A program made the position numbers and the translations under genes. Below, one piece after another: positions 47,638 through 60,644 of a stretch of 64,000 nt of DNA; within the stretch, counting starts at the first letter, position 1; each line of letters opens with the position of its first letter. The notes under the pieces were generated by a model. That model saw nothing but the letters and a program-made list of their open reading frames with translations. It searched no databases and was not told the origin of the DNA. This DNA comes from Lateolabrax maculatus (lineage: Eukaryota > Chordata > Actinopteri > Acropomatiformes > Lateolabracidae): positions 8,181,501 through 8,245,500 of the forward strand of contig CM062216.1 of the NCBI GenBank assembly GCA_031216445.1, read 5' to 3'.

Positions 47638-50600
47638 TATCTTGTAAATTCGATAAAATGCAGAAAATGTTTTGTTATTAAGAGAGCATGAAGATTAATC
47701 CCGAATTAGGGAAAACGATGGGTTATTTGCTTAAAATGTGTTTTTAAAATGGTTCAGAATTCCAATCAGAAGTTTCTGAATAAATGTTAAACAGAAGCTG
47801 TTTGACGTCTGTCAGTCTGTATGTGGCATCATTTAACCGTGCCCTCTGAGTTCCTCTCAACAAATTTCCAGTTTAATCGCTCAGGCCTCCTCACTAGCAT
47901 TAGTGCTTTTAAATAAATAATCAGCCTTTTTAATCTTGTTCATCTGAGTCTTCAGTCCCATGTTGGGCATATAGAAGTGAAAATAATCTGTTTTAGAGAC
48001 CGCACAGAATTCGAGACACAAACAGCTCTCTACAAACACATATCTGCTATTTTAAATATCCATCACTGTACACACAAACCTGCTACCATATGTTGGTTTC
48101 TTTTAGATTATATTGCTATTTTTCCTTCTCTTTGTGAAACTATAATTTTCACAAGGTAGAGCACAGCTGCCACCCACACCTCAATACTCTCCTTTCACAC
48201 TTGTAAATGTAACCACGGATTACATTCTCTCAATCACTTGAGTCCCCCCTTGAGGGGGACAGGCACACCCTATCAAATGTCTTCCTTTTTCATTAAAAAA
48301 AGATGATTAAATGCATCGTCTCAATTCTTCTGCCTGTTACGATGAGATCAAAGCAAGGGAACCGACTGCTTGTGAAAGTAATTCAGCATTCTTTGCAGTG
48401 CACTCTTAGAAAAGGAGGCCACCTTACTTTGATGACTAAACCATTTCTCTTCCACTATTAATTCCACAGTAAAGACTTGAAATGCAGGAAAGGTGTGGCT
48501 ACATAAGCTGTTTCAGCAGGGGTTTGTGTATGTATAGTCAGATACAAAGAGACCCTGCTATATTTTCTTCTTTTTCAAAATCAATTCTGCACTATTGTCA
48601 CTTTTCTACTAGTAGAGTTTTCCATCTGCTTCTGAGTAACCTTGTTTTCCTCCGGGGAAGTTTGATGATAAAATATGTTTTGCAGGGCACTTAACAGGCG
48701 TCTGTATTTCTTCACCTTACATCAGTTTCCACTTAAAACTCTTCAGAAGCTCCTGGTTTTGCACAAAAAACCTTTCGAGAGGAATTTGTACTTTGCCAGG
48801 TCAGAACTGGAGGTGAATCCAGGTGGGCTCTGGCACTTTAGAACACATGCTTGCTCACATTGGCTTTACTCTTGCTCAGTTTTAATTAAGTCATTACCTT
48901 GGCCCCAAAATGGAAAAATTATCTTTGTGCTCTTTTCTTTCACCGGTTCTCTATTACCATGGAAGCACTAATCTTTAGTACGGACACATAAATCCTCCCA
49001 GGAGTAGAAGGATTAGTATGCTCTGTGAAGAACCATGAGTAGAACAATGATAGCTTTGACACTACATTACATGTGAACTTCCACATGTTTTTTTTTTCAT
49101 AATAGGCCTGCAATTAGTGCTTATAAGTAAAGTTGAACATCCAACACCTGTCCAATTTCAAAGAACACATTACATTTTCCCAGAGAAGATGAATCACACT
49201 TAACTGAGGTGCAATATATGTGCAGTTGAATAGATAATGGACACAAGGTTCATCCACCTCTGTGAAGGACACTGCATTATTCCCTGGGCAGTATATCACA
49301 TTGACAAAGACATAATTTAGGTTACATCATAAATTTATGTGAGAGGAGTATGTGGCTATGATAGACAGTAGAAAGGGACTGATTGGTCAGTGTGAAATAC
49401 AGTGACTGCCAAGAGTATCTGAATGTAAGTCCCCTAAATTACTTGACAAAATACGCTGTTTGTAACTGACCTTTAGAAGGGTGCCTTTTCAGTCTCCCAT
49501 GTTTAAGTCCAAGGTTTTGTTGACCCATCGACCACCCCCCTATGCAGACTTAAAGTTTGAGCAAAAACTGAACAATGTAACCTTCATGAAGGTAGAATTT
49601 ACAGCAGGACTGTTGAATTAGTGGTTGGTTTTAGCTAGGTGTACCTAATGAACTGAGTGTATCTCAAATGTGTAAAGTACATGAAGAAAAACACGTAATA
49701 ATGCAATACTTCTGTTATGTACACACAGGGACAGTGGGGATCCATTATTTCCTACAATGGCACATCTCAGAGTCTTTATAGCACTCTGAGCCACTTACCA
49801 AAGGACAGAAAGAAACTGAGCAGCTGAAGATTTAACCTTTTTGAAGCTCCTTTCAGACTGGATATATTTTTCAGGCGAGCTGCCCTGGCCAGTGATTTTT
49901 AACCTGAATCATTTTTTAATTCCCACCCCAGTAATAATTACTGCTGCAATTACCTACTGTTCATATATGGGAACTAATATGATGAAGAAAAACAATTACA
50001 GCTATCAGAAGAGCAAAAACTCATGCAATGGTTGTAATGGTTGTATTGTAAAGTCAGCCACAAGCAGGTACTGGTATTGTGTTTTGGCTAGTTCTTCAAA
50101 ATCCATGTCTATTACAGACTACATCCTGTCATTTCCAGATGGTTAAAATGTTGTCTGCAACAATAAGTTAAATTACAGAGGAGCACAGTTAATACTTTTT
50201 GTCCCACCTCCCTCTGTAATGTTAATCCTGTCCAAATGGGTTTTAGAGTAACACAGTGAGGGGATTTGGATTAACAGCTAGTGAGTTCAACAATTAACTC
50301 ATGTACACAGCATATTCCATCACTGTTATTGCTATGGTTACTGGTAGTATTATACAATATAGCATTGATTTAGAACGATGATTAAACTATTGACTGGATG
50401 TGTGTTTAAGGTGTTGTTATATGTTATTTTAACACACACACATACACCAACACACCTGCTAACCATTGATTTCTGTACTGTTGGTGTAGTTCCTAGGCCA
50501 CTTAATCTGCAACGACCCTTTTAGTTTTGACTTGTGTTCCAATTAATTGCATCTAGAAAGATGGGAAAATTGAATGAGGTTTTATTCAAAGATTGATTAT

Positions 50601-51724
50601 AACATCACGGAAGCTAATTATTATCAATATTCTGATGTTAATTGAAGACATTACCTGAATGTGGAATTGCCATGCAGACTGTGTTTTCTTATTACTTATA
50701 ATGTCATAGTCCCCCATTGGGTAACATGAATAAAGGTCCAAAAAGAATAAAAGAAATACTTGGAGTACACATGATTAAAATGAAGACATGGGGAGAATCA
50801 CAATTTTAGCCACAATATTCAAACACATCTTGCAATCCAGCTGCTTTACGATGCATGCTAAAATGTCTCCCTGGGAAAACACACTCACACACTCCTAGTC
50901 GCTTATAAGTGCAGTCAAAGAAAACTTCATTGTGAAGGGGGTGTCTCTAGACGCGTTGAAGGGGACTGCAGAGGAAAATGATTTTTTAATGCTATTGTGA
51001 GTTCCGTAACTATAAAACTGACCAAGTTTATCAAATGAAATGGATGAGAACAGTGGTGTGAAAATAATAAAAAATAAATAATAATAGTTAAAAAGCTATA
51101 TAACATCCCCCAGTTTTTATGCAAATACACATACTGTATCAACATTTGGGATTGTTGATACATTGTAGAATGTAACAACATACCAATAAGAGAAGAAGCA
51201 GGGGACCTCAAGCAATGTAAGAGATCCAAGGTCCAAAACATAACAAAAGGCTTTTTCTAAATGTTAAGAGGTAGGAAATGCATTCAACATGTTTGTGATG
51301 CCTGAGGGACACGCACAGAACCATGTTTGTTCATGTGTTTCTTCAATTGTGTTCCAGGAAAACTCTTTTTCCAAAACTCTGTAAAAGCACAAAGCAAAAA
51401 ATATATGGGACTATTCCCTCTGTGTTCCCTTTTTGTCTACACTAGAGCCACTAGAGCAATGATTCAGACTGGCTGACCACCCATTATTAGCTCAAAACAG
51501 ACATATTGGTATCAGGATATATGTTGGCCGATAAGCAACTAGAAAATCTGAACAGAAATGCCAAAGATATGTTTGAGGTCATTTAGAAACACTGTTGTCA
51601 TTACATAGTTTGTCCTCCTGAGAGCCCTGACAAGTTTGTTTTTCAACTGTGAAATGCTCTGCTCAGTACAGTCCCTGGTCATAATTCTTATTTTAATATA
51701 CCATGATTAATAGCCCAATTTAAA
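47638..51724. other. mostly unique non-coding DNA
   Basis: No gene proven. An exon-like segment with splice-like edges lies at 48686-48799. Near 51460-51545, words such as 'catattggtatcaggatata' and 'ggccgataagcaacta' weakly suggest a repeat rich in ATCGGC words. Nothing else is recognised. Confidence 0.5.
48686..48799 (+). other. exon-like segment (unproven)
   Basis: An acceptor-like 'aaatatgttttgcag' and a donor-like 'tttgccag|gtcaga' bound 114 nt. In the phase 2-2 frame it reads ALNRRLYFFTLHQFPLK, then TLQKLLVLHKKPFERN and LYFAR, a plausible globular composition. A second frame is also open and codon use is not biased. No family recognised. Confidence 0.2.
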
Positions 51725-52320
51725 GGATCCTTACCGACTTCCGGTTAAGGCGGTGTGCTGAGTAGTCGTGGTTTTCCCTGCTAACCCTGAAATGAATTCT
51801 ATTTAAACAAGCCCAAGGAACATAAAAATTATAGATATAGAAAAAAGGAGCCAAGTACAAACATGAGATGACCAGAGGGCTCGCTAATGAAGAAAACATG
51901 TCTGGATCTGACTTCGAAAACGGAAGCGGTGCTGGCCTTGCAGAGGCAGGTTCAATATACCATCTTCTGTTCTGGAGAGAACTCACCTAATAATGAGCCA
52001 AAAACCTGACTTGGCTCTGAGAATTACTAGTGTGAAATGCCTGAACTACAAAGACAGAGGGAGCATCTTCAGAGGGGCGAGACCGAAGAAAGAGTGAAAA
52101 GTGAAAAAAACAATGATACATGGTTATGTTACAAAAGAAATAATATTGACAGATATATTGCAATTTGATTTGGCTTTGGCTGAAGTGATACACATTGCCA
52201 GTGGTTTCACACAATTCCACTGTTGTACAGGTGGCAGTAATGCGCCAAGAAACACAGCAATGTGCCAACGAGGCAGGGAAGAAGAAGACTGCAACCTAGC
52301 AGAGATGAATAAAATCAATG
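51725..52320. mobile_element. possible retroelement 5' region and associated fish repeat
   Basis: 'ccgacttccggttaaggcgg' followed by 'tgctgagtagtcg' at the left resembles 5' ends of fish L1-like LINEs. At 52228-52290, 'caggtggcagtaatgcgcca', 'gtgccaac' and 'gaagaagaaga' follow in the order of a very common fish repeat I recall as GGTGGCGGTAATGCACC...GTTTGCCAACC...GAAGAAGAAG. Whether the two parts belong to one element is not clear. Open frames on both strands (51987-52268 and 52101-52340) carry no recognised domain. Confidence 0.4.
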
Positions 52321-54369
52321 AGGGATTTAAAATACTGTGAAAATCAACTTTGCAAATGTTTTATGAGGAAGAAAATGGAACAGATTTGTCAGACTTAGAG
52401 GATTCACACAATGCATCTTGGTAACTTTTGTTTCTTTACAAGAAAACTTTACAGGGCACAAATCAACATTGGTCTCAAAAATATATTACCAGTCAAGCCT
52501 TAATACACCTAAATGAATATGAAAATTTGCTTCTGTCAGTCCAGCAGCCCGTGTTGCTTTCATCCAGCAGGTGTCAATGTCATCAGAATGGATGCACCCT
52601 TTTGAAATCAGGAAATGAGCTCAGATTATCATATGAAGCACAGACACCATCATGAATACCAGGGCAACATTATAATCCCTGTCTAGCGACATACAAATCA
52701 AATGAGGCTGTGTTGTGAAGTCCAGGTCTATACCTGTGTCCATCAACCATATCTAGTAGGACTCACATAGCAGTTGAATCAACTGTTCTTATGAAATGAT
52801 CCAGTCACTGCGTCAAATACCGGATCAGCTTTTAAGCCGACTCTATGATAATGAAAGGTGCTAATGAGAAGTTGATGTTTACAAAAGCATTAATGAGGAC
52901 CAGTGTGTGTCTCTGTGGCTTACAGGCCCACTCATTAGGATTCCCTTTAGCTACTGGCTGGCCCACATAAGAAGGTGCCCCCTCTCAAAGCCCTCTGCCA
53001 ATCACTGAAGATGTGCCGTGTCAGGACATGATAGGTTACGTCAGATCTGGAAAAGGGAAAACATATGATCTAAGATGGATCTGTTTCCTTCGTCACGAAT
53101 GCCGACACGATCAAAGAAAACAGCTTTCAGAAGATTAAAGAGAAGATGACGTCCTCCGTCCTCACAGTAAGGAGACTTCTGCAGTCACATGGAACTTACA
53201 ATAGAGGGAAGATTTTGTGACTGTTTTTGAATACATTAAAAAAGGTCATGGGAGTCAGATAATCAGATTTGTGTGCCTGTGGCCTTAAGAGATCATTAGA
53301 AGTATGAGGATGGAGTGTCAACAAAATAAGATGCAGGAGGTTTTTCATTTTGTGGCTCTGCAGGTGGTTACTGCATAACTGAAAGCTTTTCTCCTACTCG
53401 CACTACTTTCACATTTAGTCCATGGGAGTAGTCAACTTTTTACATTTTGTCAGACTTGGCAACGACTGAACTGAGAGGCTTTTGTAACACACATTATCTG
53501 TGTTACATCTGGCAAGTCAAGTTAGGTGGATATTTTTATCTTTATTTTTTCAAGTTGAAAGAGCATACATTTATCACTTTCATATTTGAAATAACTTTTG
53601 CTTTATTGCTGATCTCTCTGCATCTGCCAAATAATGGTTTTACTTAAATAACAAATGTGAGATTTTATTTAGGAATGTTGTGCTCCCTCAAGAAAGTGGT
53701 GACAATATAATTTGGTGGAGTATAAAAATACACCTTAGTTAAATATTGGCGCATAATAGGATACTTTGCATGTTGCAAAAAACACACAAATGAAAGCAAA
53801 AAAATATGGAACATTAGATAACGAGAAATCTACCTATCCTTACCTAATTGACATTTAAATGTCATTATGTTCTGAGAAATGCAAATATTAGCCTCCATCT
53901 TTCCTGAACACTATGACTTTTATTGAAACAGACATCTCAGTACATCAGTGCTGTATGTTACAGGTCTGAAATTTTTTTGCTGCTGTGAAAGCTTTCTTGT
54001 AAAGTACATCATTGTGGGTGGAAAAATCAGCCTGAACACATATTTCTACATTTAAAGACATTCACATGATGCGTAGGCTCACTCACAGTTAATTTTACCC
54101 TCTAGTTGACCTTTAGTCTGATCCTGATCACTAATGTGTGCATATCAACTGCTCTGGATTTTTGGTTTCTACATTGATTTGAGCCATAATCTTGTATTAA
54201 GTGCTTGTTTTGGTCTGAACTATTAAAAGAAAGTAATTTGATTTGTGTTTATATTCAATAGTGGATTCTTTGAAATGCATTTGTGTATTATCTGTAAATG
54301 GGGGTTTCAGTAAATGGCACATCAAGTTAATAGAGGTTTTCAGATGTTTTCAGTTTTTCCTCATTTCAG
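52321..54369. other. unique non-coding DNA
   Basis: No gene or repeat recognised. A 35-45 codon open stretch near 53085-53165 ends at 'cctcaca|gtaagg', but it has no acceptor and no recognisable product. Confidence 0.5.
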
Positions 54370-54542
54370 GTATGACATGCTTTATCTTTGAGCGCCTTGC
54401 TTGGTTTGCACTCGGTGTCCTTGTGTTTTGTTGGTCCATTATTTATCAGAGTGAACTGAAAAAGTGCAGCCAGTCTGAGGGTCACTGCGGTCCAAAACTA
54501 GAGAACACAGAAGACCATAAGAAAGAATTTATGAAGTACTAA
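54370..54542 (+). CDS. candidate last exon of an unidentified single-span or multi-span membrane protein
   Basis: A strong acceptor ('cagtttttcctcatttcag') precedes it. Entering in phase 1, the segment reads 56 codons to TAA at 54540-54542, and AATAAA follows at 54547-54552, with GT/T-rich sequence just downstream, as at a cleavage and polyadenylation site. The product begins MTCFIFER, has a hydrophobic span LAWFALGVLVFCWSIIY (residues 9-25), then a charged tail (QSELKKC, then SQSEGHCGPKLENTEDHK) ending EFMKY, so the likely topology is one membrane span with a short polar C-terminal tail. GC at third codon positions is near 48%, above the local background. The other two phases hit stops at once. 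The stop-to-AATAAA distance is unusually short. I do not recognise the family; the span loosely resembles the last helix of Cys-loop receptors, but this is too weak to use. The upstream open frame to 54243 is read as intron. No compatible upstream exon was found. Confidence 0.35.
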
Positions 54543-54546
54543 AAGC

Positions 54547-54552
54547 AATAAA
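54547..54552 (+). promoter_or_regulatory. AATAAA poly(A) signal linked to the candidate last exon
   Basis: Canonical hexamer five bases after the stop codon, with 'gtggtatttcgtttgcatgc' downstream as a possible GU/U-rich element. AATAAA is frequent in AT-rich DNA, so its value depends on the exon being real. Confidence 0.3.
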
Positions 54553-57500
54553 GTGGTATTTCGTTTGCATGCTTTGCTTTGATCACCGTCGCAGTAGATC
54601 TTGGGAGATGTTTTTGTGCTCTGTGTGTTGATGAGTTTGGTTAGGGCCCCTCAGGGTACGAACAAACACACCCACACTTGAGCTCTGCTAGGGCCCAGGA
54701 AGCTGGCAGAGAGTGAATGACTGAGACTGATTTTTTTAAGACCTGTGCTAATTTACACTGTGTGTGGTTTCACATGCAGTATATCATCAGGGTGTTGTGT
54801 TTTGTTTTTGAGTCATAATTATTTTTTGGTGTGTAATTCCACCAGCAGAAAAATACACTGAAGCTAAAGTTGCATACAAAATAAAATCCCTCTTTGGCAC
54901 GTTTCATGCTTCATACTAAAATCCCAGCATGTGTGCTCAAATTGACTTTTTGTTTTTTTACATGAGGTCTGTTGGACACTGATGAAAGTGGAGCCTCCAG
55001 TTCTTTGGTCATTTTGTTTTATGTTATTCCATTTCCAGGAGTGCTGCTAAGGATTCTCGGCTGCATGACAAGACGTGACAGTGGGTCTCCCACCTCGATG
55101 CATCTGGTTCAGCCCAGTAACAGCTTGTCTGTTTGAAGGGTAGCCAGTAGCCACCTCCTTTCATCTGCTCATTTCTTATCTTAAGAGTTTATAGTCCGTT
55201 GGACACATTTTTAATGTGGAGCCAGCATCAAGGTCATTTATTGATGAAGTTGCGTACTGATAAGTCAGCATCAACTGTGGCCAAGCCTGGCAGTGTCTCC
55301 AATGTAAACAATAAGTGTGGATTAAATGATTAGGGCACTCAATTCTGGCGCCATTTATTATGTGTTTGCAGCATTTCTTAGTCCAGATGCTACTCTGTTG
55401 AGAGGGAATGGACAATAATGTTATCCCCTGGAAGGAAGGGACAAAAAACAAACTAACAAATCAATAGATATTACAGATAAAGAGAAAGTCATAATGAAAG
55501 TCAGGTAAGGTGAGGGTTTTTTACTTTAGGCAGTGATAATTCCTGGAGCCAAGTGATGCCAAGACTCAGCTATCTGTCTGTGTATATGATTGAAACATAA
55601 CCATAGTTTTTATTATAATGTGTATAGGAGGTATAATGGATATTTGTGTATTTTTATTTTTATTTATTTTTTTGTTTTCTTCAAGTTACCATCTGCCAGA
55701 AATGTAATGCAGGCTGTTGTATGCCTCAGTTGGATTGGTGTGGCACGTAAAGATGACACATTCTCTGATTTTTACCTTCAGACAGAGTGAAATATGGACA
55801 ACATTAACTGACAGCAAACAATAACAACTGTCTAATCCTAATCATTTCTCCAAAGAATCATTTGACTCATGCAGGTGTTTAATGCATTTCTCACTTATTT
55901 CTCATTCATATACTGCCGCTGAGAGAAACAGGCAATTGGCTTGAAATGTTTCAGTATTTCAAAATAAATGGAGTTGTTCAACACTAACGCCACATACAAT
56001 ATATTATTTTCTATGTGCATACAAAGCTACATATCCTACCACCATTATTAATAAGCACACCAACCATAGTTTAAACTTCCCATCAGTATTCTGCTGCAAA
56101 GACAGCATCATCACCACTGCATTTGTTCAGAAATCAGGCCTCTAACCTGCAGAGCTGTTTGTCATTTGCACCCTGCCACTAAAGGAACAGCAGCTAAAGC
56201 ACCTCTCTCTAAACGCCTCGTGTAATTACTGTTGTTTGGATGCTGATGAGATGTCTTTGCTTTTTGAGGTCATGTTGAGTTACAGTAATGTTTCCAGATT
56301 GTAGCATGTTGCTCGACAGAATTAAAAAATCATTCTTAAGAGTTGTAAAGCCTTAAATCTGTTGAAAGACCCGCAGTACTCTGCACTCAGTACTGTTGAT
56401 GTAGTTATTTATATGAAACCCTGAGGTACATCCCTCTTCAGAGATCATTAAACCATCTTCACTCACACCCAGGAGCAACACATATCCCCAGCTACTTCAT
56501 AATCATTGGATGGAGGGAGTTAAAATTATGTTTTTTTTCAAATGGATGCAGAGAATTTAATGATGTGCTTCATAGTTTTTGATAATCCCTCATGCTTGTT
56601 GCTTCAAACCAATAGAAGTGACACCAGAACTGCCGGGTCCTGTTGCAGGAGTAAATAAACACCTCATTCAAAATACCATTGACATTTGTAAGAGAGCTGA
56701 TAACTAAAAATCCAGCCTTGGAACAAACAGTATGTCATCTGGCTCGCTTCATAAGAACTGTAGTTTTTTGAAAAAGTATCTAATATCATTGATTATCTGA
56801 TATTCCTGTGTTCTTTTAGCATAATTAGTGACATGGAGCATTTTGACAGTTACTTGGTACTTACCTCTTCCCTTGCTGCTTCTTTGTTGCACCTCAGATT
56901 AACTGCATTTGATGTTGAGATTATCAGCGGATTGCATAATGAAATACCTACACCTAGACTGCCAATTCTTTTCCAACTACGATAAGACTTTTGTGTCACA
57001 GCTGTACCTGTATCTGAGGTTAATCAACTTTGTGACAAAATTATAAACAAGTATTTTCCCAAGCCATGCTGTAATGATATATACTGCAGATCACAAAACC
57101 ATCACTGGAAGAGTAAACAGCAAGACAGTTCACATTTTTTCTTTCACTGCAACACATTTACTGTTTCTATTTTCAACTTAAAAAGGTCATGCGTTGGTGT
57201 AGATCTAATGCAGGTAACCTTCAGCAAATCTCATTACTGCTTTGCCCTGTGCCTACATGTCTGACCTTTAGAATTTAAACTCCTTCTACTGTATTTGTCA
57301 GAGACAAAGCAACATGTAAGGGACAACAGAGAAAAAGGCAGGGCAAATACAGAAAAAAAAAAAAAAAATCACTGAGAACCAACATGTCATATACAGTACA
57401 GTATAATTCTAACCATCTCTCAAAGCGCCTACTCTTTCTCTACAGATTGAGAGACGTGATGCTTGAGTGTTAGCCTGAGAGCTTGGTGCTGTTTTCATCA

Positions 57501-58667
57501 GCTGCTTATTCTATCTCTTTGTACGGTCTGAGGAGATAATGACCAGAGTTTATGCACTGCCACTCATCCAAAAAGCACACATCAGAAAGGGTTTTTCAGT
57601 ACATGCTTGTATGTGTATCTGCTGGTGTGCTGGTATAAATCCTGTGTCCCTAATTGTGAGTCACAGCATGACCTTCTTTCTGAGGATTCAACTGCTGCTG
57701 GTTGAAATATTTTGGGACTTTTGTTAATGCTTATGAGTAAGCGAGATGGGGAGCTAAAGTGTGAATTCAAGTTTGTGATTCCTAGATCAATGTAATAATG
57801 ACTGACAGCAGGATTCTCTAGAAATAAACACAGCTTTTCAGAGGACCATGCACTCAATTTTACATATACGATACATGCGAAGCCCATTCACCCCCATTGA
57901 AGGTGGCAGTGTAGCATCTTGAGCTCTTTAAACTTAATGGGCAAGGCTCCTTCTGCGACAATGACACGATGACCTGCAGTACATCCCCATTAATAATTAA
58001 TAACACAGGAGCAGGATGCTTTTCTTGGCCCACGCAACAAGACTCTTGTTACTGCCATAGTCTGAAGTATGCTGAGAGAGCTCGCCAGCTCATAGGTTTG
58101 CAAGGTGCCTTCGCTGTCAGCATTACAAAGTATCTGGCTCGGCACTACATGGAGTGCATAGCCACATTTTTCTTTCAGGTTTTCTTCACTTTTCCCCCTG
58201 CTGGGCGAGGATGAAAAGCATTCAGCTGACAGCCCTGGACCTGAAAGAACTCTTGATGTTTCTTTAGGTTTAAAGGACAGATTCGAGGTTAGGCAGCACT
58301 TCTCACTTTCCCTCTTTTAAGCCCATTGCTTGGGTCAGAGTAGCCTCCAGGTAATGTGATGAAGTCATATGCTGCTCACTGAAAGGTAAAATGCTGGAAC
58401 ATCCTGTGACTGGCCCTGACCAGTTTCCCAGCTGGACCAGCTCCAACAACTTCTAACTAAGCATCCAGATCAGTTTGTGCACTGTTAATTAATCTTCTTG
58501 CCAAGGATTAGATGGATATCCAGCTGGAGTCTCCAACTAGTTGGATTGATTGCCATCCCCATCTTAATGCGTTACATTAAAGCACATCTGTATATGGACA
58601 ATGTTTTGCACATCCTTGCGAAGTGTTTTCATTTTAAAAACATATACCAAATATATCAAACCATATA
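54553..58667. other. unique non-coding DNA
   Basis: No gene or interspersed repeat recognised. Simple sequence only: T/A-rich 'tttttatttttatttatttt' near 55650-55672 and a run of 16 A at 57353-57368. Confidence 0.6.
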
Positions 58668-58733
58668 CCAAAAATGAACTGAGAGGTTCCAGACTAATAC
58701 ACATTTGCGAATTAGTCTGGCGATGCCAGTCTA
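58668..58733 (+). mobile_element. terminal fragment of the MITE family at 37.9 kb
   Basis: This 66-bp stretch matches 38129-38189 almost base for base ('aaaatgaactgagagg', 'ccagactaatacacatttgc', 'tagtctggcgatgccag'). The subterminal hairpin is perfect here (ccagactaat at 58689-58698, attagtctgg at 58711-58720). The rest of the element is absent upstream, and the fragment abuts repeat family A without spacer. Confidence 0.85.
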
Positions 58734-58988
58734 GGTCCCCAGAGGATGAATCCTAAACTTTTGTGATCCCCATCACGTTTCCTCTAGCTCTACAATGAAG
58801 TTGTAGAGCTAGAGGAGCTAGTGGTGCCATTCAACAAGCACCACCATCAGGTCAACATTTCAATGTGTCTTATACCTTCCTTCTAACAATCCCATCAACC
58901 TCAGATGTATTTTGTGTGTAGTGTTAATTAGCAAAGGTTAGCATGCTAAACGAAGATGGTGACCATGGTGAACATTATACCTGATAAA
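58734..58988 (+). repeat. percomorph interspersed repeat, family A, copy 2 (truncated, rearranged)
   Basis: Shares 'ggtccccagaggatgaa', 'cctctag', 'accaccatcaggtcaacatt', 'gtgttaattagcaaaggtta' and 'gcatgctaa' with the family described at 5393-5838. Between 'cctctag' and 'accaccatcagg' it carries about 50 extra bases that form two adjacent fold-backs. Confidence 0.8.
58781..58844. repeat. two adjacent fold-back inverted repeats inside repeat family A
   Basis: First: cctctagctctacaa (58781-58795) and ttgtagagctagagg (58801-58815), a perfect 15-bp inverted repeat with a 5-base loop. Second: gtggtgc (58821-58827) and gcaccac (58838-58844), a perfect 7-bp pair. Both are made of words present in the ancestral repeat (cctctagc and gcaccacc), so the insertion is locally templated. 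Confidence 0.95.
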
Positions 58989-60644
58989 TGATCTGTTCTT
59001 CTGTAAGTACCAAGAATCAGCTGTTGGGAGGAAGCTCTGTGTTTATGCTCAGGAGGAACCACATCCTTATGCAGTACTTCCATTTCCTCTTGAAAGGCCT
59101 AACTACAGGAACTTCATCACGCACCATGTGATGTAATCTGTTCCCGCTGTTAGAGCACAGTCGCCTGTCACGACAGCACTCTGCATGTGATTGGAACACC
59201 GGGGCTTGAATTAAAAACAGCTGGTCCAGAATGGTGGTGCCATTCAACAGATTCCTGCTCGTCTCACTCGCCTCCCTTCTAAGAGCGGCAGGCGCATTTC
59301 TTTTTTGCGCAAGCACCAGTGGTCTGTGATATTGATTCTGCTTCAAAACATACAAGGTCACGCTCATCTTCCTTTCAAGAGTGACAGCTGCAGTAGGGAG
59401 GGAAAATGGTGGCCTTCAAAAGTGTGACCATCTGACTTTTTATATATCTAGTCTTCAAACGGCAGTGTTGGTAACACATTTGTGACAAGGAGAGCGGCGA
59501 CACCTTTCTTCGACTCTCTTTTGCACAAACTGTTTTCAACAAGAGTGGTCGGGAGGAAAGTCCCACCCCGGAGGAATTGAATGTAATGGGTTTTGTTGTG
59601 AATGGTCTGAGGGTAAAGCAAGGTTGCATGAGGTTGTTATGGTACTTTGTCTGTTGATTCAAATTCATTTTTATAAATCCTTTGTGGTGTCACAAAATGT
59701 GAGGATTCTCCATCTTCTTAATTGTTAGAACTAAAATGGCACTCTTTCATGTAAGGAGTAGCCCTGAAACCTGACCCCATAGATGTGTCACGTATGATCC
59801 TGCAAATGAAAGGACATGATGGTTATTGGCTTTCAAATAAAATGCTAATTGGAAATCTGTTCCAGTCAGTTCAACCCAGAAGAATAACTTGAGCTCATCT
59901 TTAATTCATGGGAGCGCTTACAGTGCTGTGCCACAGCAATCTTCTTCCTGCACCCAGAAGGGTCAACATTTCTTTGAGGAATCAGCTGGACACAGGCCTT
60001 CCAGTGAATGTCTTGACAGTTCTCCTCATCCTTCTCTCCTTCCTTCTTCTCCCACAGAAGTATCCACTCATCATGAGTGTGAGGAGATTTAATGATATCT
60101 TATATCACTGCAGCCCAGGCAAGAGATTAGGAAGCTGCAAGATTCTTCTGCTGTAGTAAGGATCTTCAGACAGATGTTCCTGGGAGGGGGGAATAAATGC
60201 AGTATTTTAGTTTAACACAGAAAATACTAATGCGATATGTTTTACTTTAAAGATGGAAGCGTGTTGGGGTTTGAGGAGGAGTTCAGTTCTGGCTATTAGT
60301 GGGGTTTGAAAGGAAAATGTTGACTCACCTCCCTGTCTAGCTTTACCATCAGGCCATGGCGTCTTTCATTTGTTTAAATACGTATTTTCAGTTTAAGATC
60401 AAACATGAGTGCAGACTTGCTGAGGGCAGTATGGTTGATGGTGTTGACAGGATTTCCAACTCCAGCTACACTGCTGCTGTGAGCTTTAATTCAGAAACAT
60501 GGTTCTGTGTTATTTATGTTACTTGTGGCTTGAAAAGCTGAAAATTAGAACTGGTACAGCCAATTCTCAGCACTGGAGAACAGCAAAGGATTATCATGAC
60601 TAGTTTTAGTGTGATTTATGTGTAGCTAAAATCTGCAATCACTT
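58989..60644. other. unique non-coding DNA
   Basis: No gene proven. A 116-codon minus-strand frame (59017-59367) has no recognised domain. A strong acceptor-like pyrimidine tract ending 'ccttcttctcccacag' at 60057 is followed by 32 open codons to TAG (60154-60156) reading KYPLIMSVRRFNDILYH and on. It has no supporting neighbour and no poly(A) signal close by. Confidence 0.45.

Noticed and set aside
60058..60156. Terminal-exon reading after a strong pyrimidine tract
   Set aside because: The acceptor is good, but the product is unremarkable, there is no nearby poly(A) signal and another frame is open across the tract. Pyrimidine runs are common here.
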